Source: Toxorhynchites rutilus septentrionalis
Taxonomy: Eukaryota > Arthropoda > Insecta > Diptera > Culicidae
DNA: 64,000 nucleotides
Assembly (NCBI RefSeq): GCF_029784135.1
Contig: NC_073746.1
Location: forward strand, 151,376,556 to 151,440,555
Reading direction: 5' to 3'
Below, one piece after another: positions 12,901 through 22,140 of this stretch. The notes beneath the pieces were generated by a model. The model was not told the DNA's origin. It did not search any database and saw nothing but the letters and a program-made list of their open reading frames with translations. The position numbers and the translations under genes were made by a program. Positions within the stretch are counted from its first letter, which is position 1. Each line of letters starts with the position of its first letter.

Positions 12901-13153
12901 AAATTTTTTAGGCCATTGGAAGCTTGGTTGGAGGTACAAAATAGGGACGAACCGGTACGTATCGTACATAGTAATTGAGGCTCCAGTTTTTCATATACAT
13001 TTATTGCAGCTGATCGGTTGGAGCTCCAGGATGGAGGATTATGCCCTGTTTCAACCTATGATGGACCGGAACGGTCGGAATTCTGCAATGTGTACTTCTT
13101 TCAATATACTGGCGATGATCACGTTTTCTTTTAGCTTATTTAATATGTATTAA
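846..13153 (+). CDS. Angiotensin-converting-enzyme-like peptidyl-dipeptidase (M2 family), seven coding exons
   Basis: Proposed coding exons are 846-926, 9672-9748, 9813-10032, 10084-11139, 11202-11485, 12804-12954 and 13010-13153. All junctions are GT/AG, the phases agree, and the sum is 2013 nt (670 residues plus stop). M2 enzymes are secreted or membrane-tethered zinc peptidases that remove C-terminal dipeptides. A hydrophobic signal peptide (MFLIFLSLLTLFLHKAGS) opens the protein. The zinc site reads HHEMTH, followed by GPNPAFHEAVAN, so the two His and one Glu ligands are kept. The cysteine pairs around SAWDF...KQC and SELC...HTC match the family. Oddities: family HEMGH is HEMTH, CHASAWDF is CTASAWDF, HEAIGD is HEAVAN, and YIRYF is YIKYF. 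About 18 extra residues lie between the KVC and TYC cysteines. The C-terminus is hydrophobic (ending SFSLFNMY) and may be a membrane or GPI anchor. Family assignment is firm; activity and the exact first exon are inferred. Confidence 0.88.
927..2068. other. Start of ACE intron 1, no gene seen
   Basis: The short open frames at 994-1260, 1654-1875 and 1757-1963 lack recognisable domains and are taken as chance. Nothing else was recognised. Confidence 0.4.
2069..2781 (-). mobile_element. Internally deleted mariner (DD34D-type) relic
   Basis: The element is 713 bp, flanked by TA on both sides. It begins TTAGGTTGGGG and ends CCAACCTAA, the usual mariner inverted terminal repeats. The minus strand keeps pieces of the transposase: FHQDNARP (second catalytic Asp) and, in another frame, SPNLAPSDYHLF (third catalytic Asp). 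A full mariner is about 1.3 kb, so nearly half is lost, and the frame is broken. It cannot make transposase. Confidence 0.85.
2815..2890 (-). repeat. LINE/SINE 3' tail fragment
   Basis: Read on the minus strand, the sequence has GTTACAGCTGAATT followed by an AAATAAATAGATGGGAT tail and a poly-A run. This resembles the 3' tail of the LINE at 34664-34745 and the SINE at 36385-36460. It is probably the decayed 3' end of a related retroelement. Confidence 0.5.
2891..3938. other. ACE intron 1 sequence, no gene seen
   Basis: No recognisable protein or terminal repeat was found. Short frames at 3143-3358 and 3631-3822 have no family features. Confidence 0.4.
3939..5187 (+). mobile_element. Tc1/mariner-superfamily element with DD41D spacing
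   Basis: The 1249-bp element is bounded by CAGGGTTTTCCA and TGGAAAACCCTG and flanked by TA dinucleotides. It carries one transposase reading region. Between the second Asp (QQDGATCHT) and the third (NPLDFF) there are 41 residues, the spacing of the DD41D (rosa-type) lineage. Both ends and the target duplication are intact, so the boundaries are well supported. Confidence 0.9.
4052..5082 (+). pseudogene. DD41D transposase, broken by frameshifts
   Basis: The start MDRFSIAQRVNFVKLYYKND is the N-terminal helix-turn-helix region. The frame shifts near 4430, again near 4560 with loss of several codons, and again near 4895. The catalytic segments FFSDEAHF, WFQQDGATCHT and CDLNPLDFF are readable in successive frames, and the C-terminus ends NDVVFHT. 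Without repair of these breaks no functional transposase can be made. The divergence suggests an old but structurally complete copy. Confidence 0.85.
5188..5344. other. Spacer between the DD41D element and the Jockey copy
   Basis: No gene was seen. Read on the minus strand, the part next to the Jockey break holds a TTTAATAAAAAAG run that may be a retained 3' tail of that element. Confidence 0.3.
5350..6903 (-). pseudogene. Jockey ORF2, endonuclease plus N-terminal reverse transcriptase
   Basis: Starting at the ATG at 6903, the protein opens with an AP-type endonuclease: VLQWNCRSL, ALSETWL, LGDFNSHG and SDHLPI are the expected motifs. The reverse transcriptase begins near APGSDRVKFNLLKNLP and continues to SYRPIAMLSCIRKLLE, then ends abruptly in a stop. 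The catalytic FADD region and everything after it are missing. The open endonuclease frame is unbroken for over 500 codons, in contrast to the much more mutated second copy. Confidence 0.85.
6896..8464 (-). pseudogene. Jockey ORF1 (gag-like RNA-binding protein) with one in-frame stop
   Basis: The frame runs 8464 to 6896 on the minus strand and is open except for one TAA near 7638, placed within a cysteine-rich zinc-knuckle region (MTC-stop-KCKSVGHTSDYC, then CATCGEQHAGKSC and KCPYCGG). The N-terminus is rich in Pro and Ser, and a central segment has the RNA-binding-like fold region ending RLPVRLSVPKP. ORF1 of Jockey elements coats the RNA and carries it to the target. The stop codon ATGTCTAA overlaps the ORF2 start, the usual arrangement. 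One stop in about 520 codons suggests a fairly recent insertion. Confidence 0.82.
8900..9575. repeat. Dispersed repeat R, copy 1
   Basis: Homologous to 23020-23625 over most of its length. Shared landmarks include TTAGGTGTTGTTAGTCCAAT, AAAGTAACATGTTTT and GTGTCTCGGACACAACCC. It lies directly next to the 5' side of the Jockey copy. No coding capacity was seen, and I could not define terminal repeats, so the class is unknown. Confidence 0.7.
11486..12803. other. ACE intron 5, no gene seen
   Basis: This 1.3-kb intron contains no recognisable coding region, element or repeat. Short frames at 11629-11865 and 12370-12567 have no family features. Confidence 0.5.
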
Positions 13154-13182
13154 TTGGTGCCTAGTTTCGGTTTTAAACTGTA

Positions 13183-13188
13183 AATAAA
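13183..13188 (+). terminator. Polyadenylation signal of the ACE-like gene
   Basis: AATAAA lies 30 nt after the stop codon at 13151-13153, in a T/A-rich context. This supports 13010-13153 as the terminal exon. Confidence 0.65.
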
Positions 13189-13374
13189 ACCTTTATTTTA
13201 CGTCTAAGGGGGTTATTGTTTTTGTAACAGGATGTTGGTTTTCATTTTTATAAAGTGCAGTAGAAAGAAATACATTACTTTTCTATAAAATTATAGGCAA
13301 TATACGGCATAGATAGAATGATCAAATCAAGTTAAACCAAATGTGCAACATTTTGTCCGATAACTTGGTTGTCG

Positions 13375-13495
13375 TGTACAAATCACGTAACGCTAAAAAT
13401 GCGATTTTTGGACCCCCTCCCCTCTATGTAACAAAAGGTAACGCAAGATAAACCTCCCTTTCCCTTACGTTGCGTAACGCTAATCTTTACACAAA
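13375..13495. repeat. Decayed inverted-repeat element
   Basis: The pieces AAATCACGTAACGCTAA and GCGTAACGCTAATC flank a C-rich centre (GGACCCCCTCCCC). This resembles small non-autonomous DNA elements, but no clean target duplication was found. Confidence 0.35.
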
Positions 13496-14001
13496 GTCAA
13501 AATCGTTCGTTCAACATTAAACATTAGATATCTGCCCAGATCGCAATCAAATGATCTTATGGATGTTTCTGATATGCAAGTAGTGACATCGCAGACTTTT
13601 CGACAAGTTCATAGAATTTTTAACAAACATAGACGGAAAATTAATGCTGACATCTGTTGGGATTGATGCTTTCAACCCATCTGGCGTTAAGCTGAGAGGA
13701 ACATGGACTGATATAAATTGATGTTAATTTACACTACTCCTTGGTTCAATGCAGCAGCTCCTGTCGTTAAATTCCACTACTTGCAAAAGGCTCTGGGATG
13801 TCCTTACGCGACGAGCAAACCACTCGACTTAATATCGTACTTATTCTGCTCCATCGGTTTTGGAGTTTGCGAACTCAATATATTCTGCTTTGAGGGAATA
13901 TCCGTCGATCGCTAGATTATTCCACACATACACTAACTATTCTTAAAATACTAAAATACTTAAAATACTTAAAATACATACTTAAAATGTTTCGTTTCCA
14001 G

Positions 14002-14138
14002 TTGAGATCCATGATGATCATGAGGAAGTATTGAACCTACTAACTCCCGGGGAAGAGGAGCCATCCGACGTTCAACGATTGAAAGCACTGCGTCCTGGAG
14101 CATTTGTAATAACGCGTATTGGACCAAGATTCAATTGA
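14002..14138 (+). CDS. Candidate terminal exon of an unidentified gene
   Basis: After a TTTCGTTTCCAG acceptor, 44 codons stay open and end in TGA. The peptide is acidic then basic (EIHDDHEEVLNLLTPGEEE, later RPGAFVITRIGPRFN) and looks coding in composition. An upstream stretch at about 13541-13667 also reads as a plausible peptide (NDLMDVSDMQVVTSQTF) but ends in a stop and cannot be joined with confidence. It does not extend the ACE frame, because splicing from 12954 hits a stop after ten codons. It may be a real small gene, a gene fragment or chance. Confidence 0.3.
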
Positions 14139-14281
14139 TTGAAATGATAAATCGAAAATATCTATGACCTTTTCAAAACAAGTTCTTTTCTGGTCCTCCA
14201 TCTACATTATTTATAATAACTGGTCTGACTATTCCTTGAAGTTAAATAATCCGCCTTGAAGTTGAATAACAAACGCCTCGA

Positions 14282-14440
14282 ATGTATTCTGGAGTGGCAA
14301 GCTCTAGAATACGTGTCATCGCAGTGCAAGTCGGAAGAAATTTCTTTGACGAAAAATCCTCTGGCCTGAACGGGAATCGAACCCGAACCCCTGGCGTGAT
14401 AATGTGGAACGCTAACCACTCGGCCACAGGAGCACCTACT
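14282..14440 (-). repeat. tRNA-like SINE fragment
   Basis: On the minus strand, 14433-14363 reads like a tRNA head with an A box (TGGCCGAGTGG) and a B box (GGGTTCGATTCCC). The acceptor stem does not pair, so it is not a working tRNA gene. It is likely the head of a tRNA-derived SINE. Confidence 0.6.
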
Positions 14441-14500
14441 TCGAACTTCTTCTCTTCCATTAATGCACACGTACCTGTCGTGCTATTAAACATGGATAAC

Positions 14501-14594
14501 AAGATCGGCCATTCTTCCGGATTCTCGGAAAATGTAGAAAAATTTCGAAGGACTTGCCTTCATTTTCCAGGAATCCAGAAGAATGGCCGATCTT
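14501..14594. repeat. Imperfect inverted repeat
   Basis: AAGATCGGCCATTCTTC near 14501 is the reverse complement of GAAGAATGGCCGATCTT near 14578, enclosing similar GGATTC and TTTTC blocks. It resembles a small foldback or MITE core next to the SINE head. Confidence 0.6.
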
Positions 14595-14639
14595 GCTGCT
14601 TGCCGTGCTGCAATTTGAGAACGCGATATAGAGGCGAAT

Positions 14640-15600
14640 GAACTGCAAATTTTAAAGCCTCCCAAAAACAAAGATGAAGAAGAAGAAGAACGTGATAAAT
14701 GAAATTAACTAGCTGTGGCAATTATGGAATTTTTTGGCAATATCTGAAACGTTTTATTCATGAGTATACTTTTCAAAATTTATTGACTTACGTTGAGAAT
14801 GTATGGGATCATAGTAGGAATTTGTCAGCAAAATAATTTATTATGTCTACACCATGATGTCGCGAATTAATGCTTAGGTCAATTGAGTACTGGTCCGAAA
14901 AACGACAAATTGTAGAAGAAGGATGAAGATGCAAGCGAAGCGAAGAAATTCTATGGGAACGATGTTGGGCCGAATTCTGGGAAAAGTTGCAGGGTTGCAT
15001 CCAAGACACGATCGCATAGTTGATAGTAGGTTTAGACGAAGAAGCTCGCAGTTCTGGAGATTTTCACCGCGTTCACGAAGATGTCAAACAGAGGTTCCCC
15101 TACTTCACCGCAAACTGAGACTGCTAGTATTGATGGTAGCAGGCCATAGATAAGTCGCAGTGAACATTATCTCTGGCCAGGCATGTCAGTTAGAGACCAG
15201 CTTTGGCCACCTGTAAACGGATCATTCGGTTATTACCCCGGTGAGGTTTGGTAATGGATTTAAAAAAAAAGTACAAGGGTCTGAGCCTGGGGGCACGGAC
15301 GGAAGTTTGACGAAGGACTGTGATTATTCAGAACAGTTATTTCATTTCTATACCGGGGTGTAAAATCAAAGTTTCGAAAACGAAAACGTTACGCCGGAGA
15401 CCGAGATTTTAAGTATTAATAGCTCCTAAACGACTGAACGAAATGGTATGATAAACACTTCATTCGAAAGATAAAATGTCTACGCGTTATATACTTGTTA
15501 CTTTTTGATTCAAAAACTTGTTTCAATAGTCTTAAAATTACCTCCAAAATAGGCTATTGAAATCACCAATCGGTATAAAGGCGAGCGCCGCTCGGAAATC
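14640..15600. other. No gene seen
   Basis: Nothing recognisable was found on either strand. Short open frames here have no family features. Confidence 0.35.
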
Positions 15601-15759
15601 CACTCAGTTATAATTGAACAGCGATGGGAGCATGTTGTGGTGAAGCTCTTCGTTTATCATCAAAGCGTGGATGAATGGTGTCACCAAGAGCCTGTTTGTG
15701 CACCCTAGGCCTGAAGGGAATCCATCAGGAAGAGAGTGATGCCACAAACGGTTCCCCGG

Positions 15760-17900
15760 GAAGAGATCAGAGCAGCCGCCACACACACACATACACGCGC
15801 GGAACTCTTCGTTTGGATGCCATTCAGCATCGAGAAAATTCCGGGAAGATTCAATCGTTGCTGAAAAATAATCTGCCAGTTCCCCTGGGAATTGAAAAAA
15901 CATTCATGGGAATGAGTTTATTTTAATGTTTTCTTATATTATTAAAAGCGACCAAATATTTTTCAATCAAGTGCTATTAACAGGTAGTTTTCGAGTTAGC
16001 ATTAACCACTGGTGGGCTTCGAGTATCGAGGAAAATCTGGAAAGAACTAATCGTTGCTGAAAAATACTCTGTCAGTTCCCCTGGGAATTGAAAAATACAT
16101 TGATGCGAAAGAGTTTATTCTAATGTTTTCTATCCACATAACACTGCAACCAAATACATTTGGTTTTGTGATTTTTCAATCAAGTGCAATTAGCAGGAAA
16201 GCTTCTGGAGATTATTCTTCCCCATCAGTAGGATATGTTCGTTTCCAATATTGGATGCGCGCGCAACGCAAAATGTTTCGCATCGTGAAAAACATAATTC
16301 TCAATCGATTATTGCTCAGTCGCTGAAAGTTTCAAACTCAGAGAGTTCATTAGCCTCTAGTTTGCCTTCCAAATTGCCATCGTAAACTATACCTTCTTTC
16401 TATTCAATCACGGACAAAAAGCATACTTAAGCGATATTCTGGTGGTGAAACGCAATCATTTTTCGTGAAGACATCGACAAGACAACATCGTAATTGAACG
16501 AGCTAAACGTACTGGACGAGCTGGACGGCGAGGGATCAAGAGATTCTTTACCTGACCTGACCTGACTTGAAACGCATACAGTTTGTTTGGAACTGTGAGG
16601 GAGCGCAGAAAAGCCGATCCATCAGAAGAAGAGAAGACGACCGAGAGAGTATCAGCACCGAAAAACGGTTCCATTTGAGATATCGAAGCAGCCGCCGCAC
16701 ACACAAATATGTATACGTGCAGAACTTCTTTCGTTTAAATGCCATCCAACATCGAGAAGATTCCGGAAAAATATTATCGTTGCTGAAAAATAATCTGCCA
16801 GTTCTCCTGGGAATTGAAAATTACATTCAAGCGGAAGAGTTTATTTTAATGTTTTCTATCCACATAGAACTACTGCGATCGAATACATTTGGTTTGGTGA
16901 TTTTTCAATCAAGTGCAATTAATTAACAGGAAAGCTTCTGAAGATTATTCTCCCCAATTAGTAGAATATTTTCGTATCGAATACGGTTTGCGTGCGCAAT
17001 GGAAAATGTTTCGCATCGCGAAAATCATATAGTTTTCAATCAATTATTGCTCAGTCGCCGAAAGTTTCAAACTCAAAGAATTCATTCGTCTCTAGTTTGC
17101 CTTCCAAATTGCCATCGTAAACCACACCTTCTCTCGATTCAATCACGAACAAAAAGCATACTTAAGCGATATTCTGGTGGTGAAACGCATTCATTCTTCG
17201 TGAGGACATCGACAAGACAACATCGTTACTGAACGAGTTTAACGAGCTGGACGAGCTGGATGGTGAGGGATCTAGGGATTCATTACCTGGCCTGACCTAA
17301 CCTGAAACGCATTCAGTTTGTTTGGGACTGTGACGGAGCGCAGAAAAGCCGATCCATCAGAAAGAGAAGAGAATACGAACATCGAAAATTGGTTCCGCTT
17401 GAGACATCGGAGCAACCGCCACAAACACACACATACACGTGCGCAACTCTTTACGTTTGCTGGTTATCGAGAAGAATCCGGAAAGAAGTGATCGTTGCTG
17501 CAAAATAATCTGCCAGTTCCTCTTGGAATTGAAAATTACATTCAAGCGAAAGGGTTTATTTTAACGTTTTCTATCCATATAATATTGCGACCAAATACAA
17601 TTGAGGGGCTTAGAATGAAAGGAGTGTAAGTGATTTGATCGATTTCTCTACATCGACTCTCTCTTCTGGTCATAACTTAGCTGCAAATACATTCCCAGTT
17701 GTATTTGACAATGTGGAAGATCATCTATCGGATTCTATAGCGAACTTAAATTGGAACTTTTCTGCAGTTGAGTTATTAACTAAAGAAAAAGTTGATGAAG
17801 AGAAATCGATCAAGTCACTTACACCCCTTGCTTTCTAAGGCCCTCAATTGGATTTGTGATTTTTCAATCAAGTGCAATTAACAGGTGGTTATCGAGTTAG
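15760..17900 (+). repeat. Tandemly repeated block, period about 720-740 bp
   Basis: Landmarks recur in order: GCAGCCGCCRCACACACA at about 15770, 16688 and 17407. The block ATAATCTGCCAGTTC recurs near 15862, 16790 and 17505, with diverged versions near 16060 and 17955. GCGATATTCTGGTGGTGAAACG is at about 16430 and 17167. TGACCTGAC followed by GAAACGCATACAGTTTG or a near match is at about 16551 and 17289. A further piece lies at 28750-28880. No protein was recognised. The origin is unknown. Confidence 0.75.
17603..17845 (+). mobile_element. MITE family G (GAGGGGC termini), copy A
   Basis: 243 bp bounded by GAGGGGCTTAGAATG and a matching inverted end (CTAAGGCCCTC). The 4-bp target duplication AATT is perfect. 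An open frame runs from just inside the left end to the TAA in the right end. It lacks 12 bp (four codons) compared with copies B and C, keeping the frame. Confidence 0.85.
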
Positions 17901-18009
17901 CATTAACCACTGGTGGTGGACTTCGGAAGGAATCCGAAAAGATATCGCTGCTGCAAAATGATCTGCCAGTTCCCCTTGGAATTAAAAATAACTTGCAAGC
18001 GAAAGAGTT

Positions 18010-18860
18010 TATTATTCGAACCGGCCTTCATTCCTCCGCACTCCGCACCACTGTTTCATTTAAAAGGTGATCACTTGATACAATAATTCGTTCAATATAT
18101 AGTTCAACAATAAGTACCCACCCACATGCGCATGTATACTTAGGGTTAGGGTACTCACACGTGGCTGACTCTGTCCGGAGCGCTGTGATGTCGAAGCAGT
18201 TCCCTTCCGACGATGTTGGCTTGGTGTCGGGAATTCCAACCAGACACGTGGGGTCAAAAGGGCGGTTATCGGTGCTGGGTTGCGGTGCGCCGAGCTCTAA
18301 CCGGAAGTTGCGCTGCCGGTCAGTCGTAAACCTCTGGATTTCTAAATTCTGACAAAAAAACCGTCGAACGGCTTTTTTTATATTTATTTTTACTACACAT
18401 CCTAAGGAATATTATTTGAATTCCTAATTTCCTATCAATTGTTAAACACACCGCGACGCGACAACGAAAAATATCACGCACTCTTGCCTGCTCCACGAAT
18501 CAGGTTGAAATGGGCGCGCAAAAGTCCTCAGTCCCTCAGAACACAATCATTGCCAGATCTTTGCCCCCGGGAGAACAATATTTGCTAAAGCAAATAATGT
18601 TCTTTTCAAATCCGCGAACTTCCCCCAGCCCACGGTTCGAAACAGAGCAAAGAAACGATTGTCCGCTCTCATGAGTCAGGTTGAGTCAGCCTTCTCGCGA
18701 GTTTCGGACTCGCCTCTCGAAACCTGACTCGGAATTCTCGCTAAGCCGCGCATAAGTGACCCAATTGCGAGGCACTTCGTCCACTCAACCTTGAAAGGTG
18801 TGTGTGACGGAACATTAATCGCTGCGCTTGCGTCCAACTACACAACGCTTGTAGACAATT
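18010..18860. other. GC-richer block of unknown origin
   Basis: This stretch is less AT-rich than its surroundings, with GAGTCAGG and related motifs repeated between 18480 and 18730. It could be a decayed LTR or other element, but I found no coding region or paired ends. Confidence 0.3.
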
Positions 18861-18914
18861 TAACGGGTGTTAAATAAAAAATGAGAATTTTTTCAATCAC
18901 ATATAAAAAAAATT

Positions 18915-19053
18915 TTTTTTTCATCGATTTCAGTATTTTTTAATAATAACATAATGTATTTTCTTCAAAAAAATGTCAGTGAATGTTTGAGTAAGGGCCG
19001 TGGTCTGCTGTTCGACGCAACTCTGTCGCGATGCTCTCACAAGAACGTTGTAC
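18915..19053. repeat. Left arm of long inverted repeat in the DD37E element
   Basis: This arm of about 135 bp is inverted relative to 19967-20104. Both carry the stretch from CATCGATTTCAG to AAGAACGTTGTA with few changes. The left arm is an antisense copy of the C-terminal coding and 3' flank of the transposase. Confidence 0.85.
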
Positions 19054-20028
19054 GGTTCTTCGAAACGCATTTCCAGCAAGGAAAAAAGTTCACGGTGGCA
19101 CATTTTAAGGAAGAAAATGTACCTGTCAGTACGGTATATCGTATCCTGAGTTCCCTGAACGTAGAGCGGAAGGTTGGAAGTGGTCGTCCGGTGACGATAA
19201 TGACGAAGCAGAGGAAGACATCGTTAAAGAAGCTGTTTGACAACAAGGACGCAACCAGCCTGCGTGACGCCGGTCGGAAATATGGCTGCTCCCACGTATT
19301 GATCCATCGGACCCTCAAGATGGAAGGAATCGTCTGCAGGAAGAAGACGAGGTCGCTGGAGTACACGGAGGAGCAGAATGAGACGGTTAAATCACAGTGT
19401 CGGTGGATGACCAAAAAATACTGCGGGACGTCTTTCGTTCTGGACGACGAAAGCTATTTTCCGCTGTCCAAAACGCATATTCAAGGAAATGATAATTACT
19501 ACTCCAGCGACAAGTCATCCACACCGCCTGAAGTGAAATACAAGTTCAAGCACAAGTTTGAAAAAAAAGGTTATGTTATACATCGCCATTTCCGACCGAG
19601 GCATTTCAAAGCCTTGGTTTAAGCCAAGCGGTCTGGCAATCAACTAACAAATCTATCGAGAAGAGTGCCTCGATAAAATCCTGCTGCCGTTCCTGAACAA
19701 GCATCACGCGGATGGGAAGTATGTCTTCTGGCCGGACAAGGCGTCTTCCCATTACGCCAAGAAGACGCTGGCATATCTTGAGGCGGAAAAGATACCGTTC
19801 GTGCCAAAATATCGTAACCCAACAAACTTGCCCCAGTGCCGCGTAATAGAGAATTTCTTTGGCTCACTCAGTGCCCTAGTGTATAAAAACAATTGGAGGG
19901 CCAAGGACACGAAGCAACTGACTACAAGAATCCGGAATTGTATCCGGAAAATGGACATAAGTGCCGTACAACGTTCTTGTGAGAGCATCGCGACAAAGTT
20001 GCGTCGAACAACAAACCACGGCCCTTAG
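18954..20028 (+). pseudogene. DD37E (ITmD37E-type) transposase 1, broken and with a replaced N-terminus
   Basis: From about 19047 the protein follows the mosquito DD37E family: a helix-turn-helix (TVAHFKEENVPVSTVYRIL), VLDDESYFPLSKT, FWPDKASSHYAKK and NLPQCRVIENFFG. Thirty-seven residues separate the second Asp from the Glu. There is a frameshift near 19567 and an in-frame TAA in the AIN-stop-QIYREEC segment. The first 31 or so codons (MYFLQKNVSECLSKGR...) come from the inverted 3' end, so the natural start has been lost. Confidence 0.85.
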
Positions 20029-20104
20029 TCAAACATTCACTGACATTTTTTTGAAGAAAATACATAATGTTATTAATAAAAAAATCTGAAATCGATGAAA
20101 AAAA
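19967..20104. repeat. Right arm of long inverted repeat in the DD37E element
   Basis: This arm covers the transposase C-terminal codons (VQRSCESIATKLRRTTNHGP) and the 3' flank. It ends at 20104, where the histone pseudogene begins, without the ACGGGTG terminus expected on a complete right end. Confidence 0.85.
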
Positions 20105-20105
20105 G

Positions 20106-20412
20106 CGCCTTGTTTTATGGAATGGTTCCAATTTAGAAAACTTAGTACTCGTGGTTTTGAAAAACCCATTTCGAACGCCCTCGAAGCCGCCTTGTTCTGG
20201 ATTTGCCACCAAAGCAGTTTGTATAAAGAACAAACTTTTTTCTTCTGCTACCTGATGCCGTTTTGCGATTGCGTTTGCCACTCGCCACTCGCTGCAACTG
20301 CCTGTTGTTGTCTTGATGTCCACCGAACCGAATGTGTTCTGTTCCGAATGCAGGTTTTCTTATCGTCGCGAGCAGCTTTGCCAGCTAACACGATCACTTC
20401 GGCGGCCGAAGC
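20106..20412 (-). pseudogene. Histone H2A pseudogene copy 1, 3' part
   Basis: Read on the minus strand, GCCGCCGAAGTGATC... encodes AAEVIVLAGKAARDDKKTCI, close to the H2A segment [20 protein letters not shown]. The region then matches copy 2 base for base in long stretches up to AAAACAAGGCGCTT. There the histone 3' stem-loop is cut by the DD37E right arm. The 5' part continues at 22140-21705, beyond the second inserted element. Confidence 0.8.
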
Positions 20413-20414
20413 TA

Positions 20415-21702
20415 AAGGGTATGTCACATCAAATTGCATCACGGAAAAAACGCTGTAGAAATTTAATTTTTAGGAATTATATCTTCAGCTTTCGCTTTAA
20501 AATCAGATAAGAGTGTATAGATCACGTTGGCCATGCTTCACTGTCAATTTTTCGTAAATTTGGAAAAATGTCGTCGAACGAAAAAGAGCTTCGTGAACTA
20601 ATCCTGTGCACTCATTTCGAGAATCCGGAGTTGTCACATCGGGACATCGGTAAGATGCTGGGAAACGTCCAATCCACGGTCAGCAGAGTACTAAAACGAT
20701 ACTTCGAGAACCTAACCATCGACCGGAAGGTGAAGAACGGCAAAAATGGATGCTCCGTCAGTGAAAAAGATCACAAGCGCGTAGTTAAGCAGTTTAGACG
20801 TGATCCGAGAAGTTCGGTCCGCCAATAAGCTGAATTTGTCAAGTTCATTCGTCCAGCGGACCAAGCAGCGGGAGGGCCTGCGTACATACAAGGTTCAGAA
20901 GGCTCCTAACCGCGACGAAAGGCAGAACATGGTGGGGAAGACGCGAGCCCGGAAGCTGTACACCGAAATGCTGACGAAGCCGCATTGCCTGGTAATGGAC
21001 GACGAAACCTACGTCAAAGCGGACTTTCGTCAGCTGCCGGGCCTGTTGTTCTTCTCCGCAGAGGACAAATTCAGCGTTCCGGAGGTGTTCGCAAGCAGAA
21101 ACTATCCAAGTTTGCCAAAAAGTACATGGTGTGGCAAGCGATCTGCTCTTGCGGAAAGCGGAGCGCCCCCTTCGTGATGACCGGCACGGTAAACGGGCAG
21201 GTTTACCTTAAGGAGTGCCTACAGAAGCACTTACTACCACTATTGAAGCAGCACGAGGGCCCGACCATCTTCTGGCCGGATCTCGCTTCGTGCCACTATT
21301 CAAAGGACGTGTTGGAGTGGTACGAAGCCAACGGGGTCACCTTCGTGTCAAAGGAAATGAACCCGCCCAACGCGCCGGAGCTTCGCCCAATAGAGAAATA
21401 TAGGGCGATTATGAAGCAGGCCCTCCGGAAGAACCCAAAAGTTGTCAAATCGGAGGCGGACTTCAAGAGAAAATGGATTTCTGTTCAAAAAAACTACAAC
21501 CTGACGTTGTACAGAACCTTATGGACGGGGTAAAGAGGAAGGTACGAGCATACGGGCTTGGGCTCGAAGTATGAAAAATGTAAAATGCCAAAAGTTGTTT
21601 AATAGTTTTTATTTTACTGTCTCAAATTTTCAAAAGGATCGGTCTACTTGGCGAATTTCTACAGCGTTTTTTCCGTGATGCAATTTGATGTGACACACCC
21701 TT
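20415..21702 (+). mobile_element. Second DD37E element, inserted in the H2A pseudogene
   Basis: The element is 1288 bp with 49-bp terminal inverted repeats differing at about one position (AAGGGTRTGTCACATCAAAT...). TA flanks both ends. The homologous position in copy 2 at about 26625 (GGCGTTATATAGTTTTGGCC) is the unfilled site, which shows that this is an insertion. Confidence 0.92.
20568..21574 (+). pseudogene. DD37E transposase 2, frameshifted
   Basis: The start MSSNEKELRELILCTHFE leads into a helix-turn-helix region (SHRDIGKMLGNVQSTVSRVL). The frame shifts near 20815, 21095 and 21500. Catalytic segments are VMDDETYV, FWPDLASCHYSK and NAPELRPIEKYRA, with 37 residues between the second Asp and the Glu. 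The reading region ends LGLEV-stop at 21574. The near-perfect ends but broken frame suggest it moved while already defective, or decayed mainly in its coding part. Confidence 0.85.
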
Positions 21703-21704
21703 TA

Positions 21705-22140
21705 TATAACGCCGGCTAGGTGGACTGGTACACTGGTACTAACGCGCTCGGCCTAGCTACCCTTGCGGGGAACTCCAGATCAACACGAGCGGGAACTCCA
21801 GATCAAGGTTCGAGCGGGATTTTGCCTTTCCCTTCACTTTTCCTCCTTTGCCATATCCAACCATGGCTGCTTGTGTTGGTTTGTTGATGTGAGGTGATGC
21901 GAAACGATGTGGTGTACGGTTCGGATGAGAATGATCGTTACGGCAGCGGAGAGGGGATTTTTAAGCTGACTGGCTGGCTCGACAATTACGCATGTGTGAG
22001 ACTGCGACCAATGTTTCCCTCATTTTTTTCTTTTTCCTTTCCAATCGTGCTTCATTCTATTTCGCTGCTGCTCTGGTTGCCCGTTTTGGTCGGTACGATT
22101 TAAGGAGCACAAAATGGACCAATCAAAAATGGGCACATAG
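21705..22140 (-). pseudogene. Histone H2A pseudogene copy 1, promoter and 5' part
   Basis: Read on the minus strand, it holds the same promoter region as copy 2, with GATTGG (inverted CCAAT) boxes near GTGCCCATTTTTGATTGG. A degraded N-terminal coding region follows (GGKVKGKAKS in copy 2). The start codon region reads AACCATGGCTGC in the plus sense and is damaged. The match to copy 2 breaks at the second DD37E insertion. Confidence 0.75.

Noticed and set aside
14363..14433. Functional tRNA gene
   Set aside because: A and B boxes are present, but the acceptor stem does not pair and the sequence continues as a SINE-like unit.
15760..17900. CRISPR-like array
   Set aside because: Units are ~730 bp, not short repeats with spacers, and the genome is eukaryotic.
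19922..20323. 133-residue minus-strand frame as a gene
   Set aside because: It runs across the junction of the H2A pseudogene and the inverted arm of the DD37E element. It is a chance fusion of two relics.
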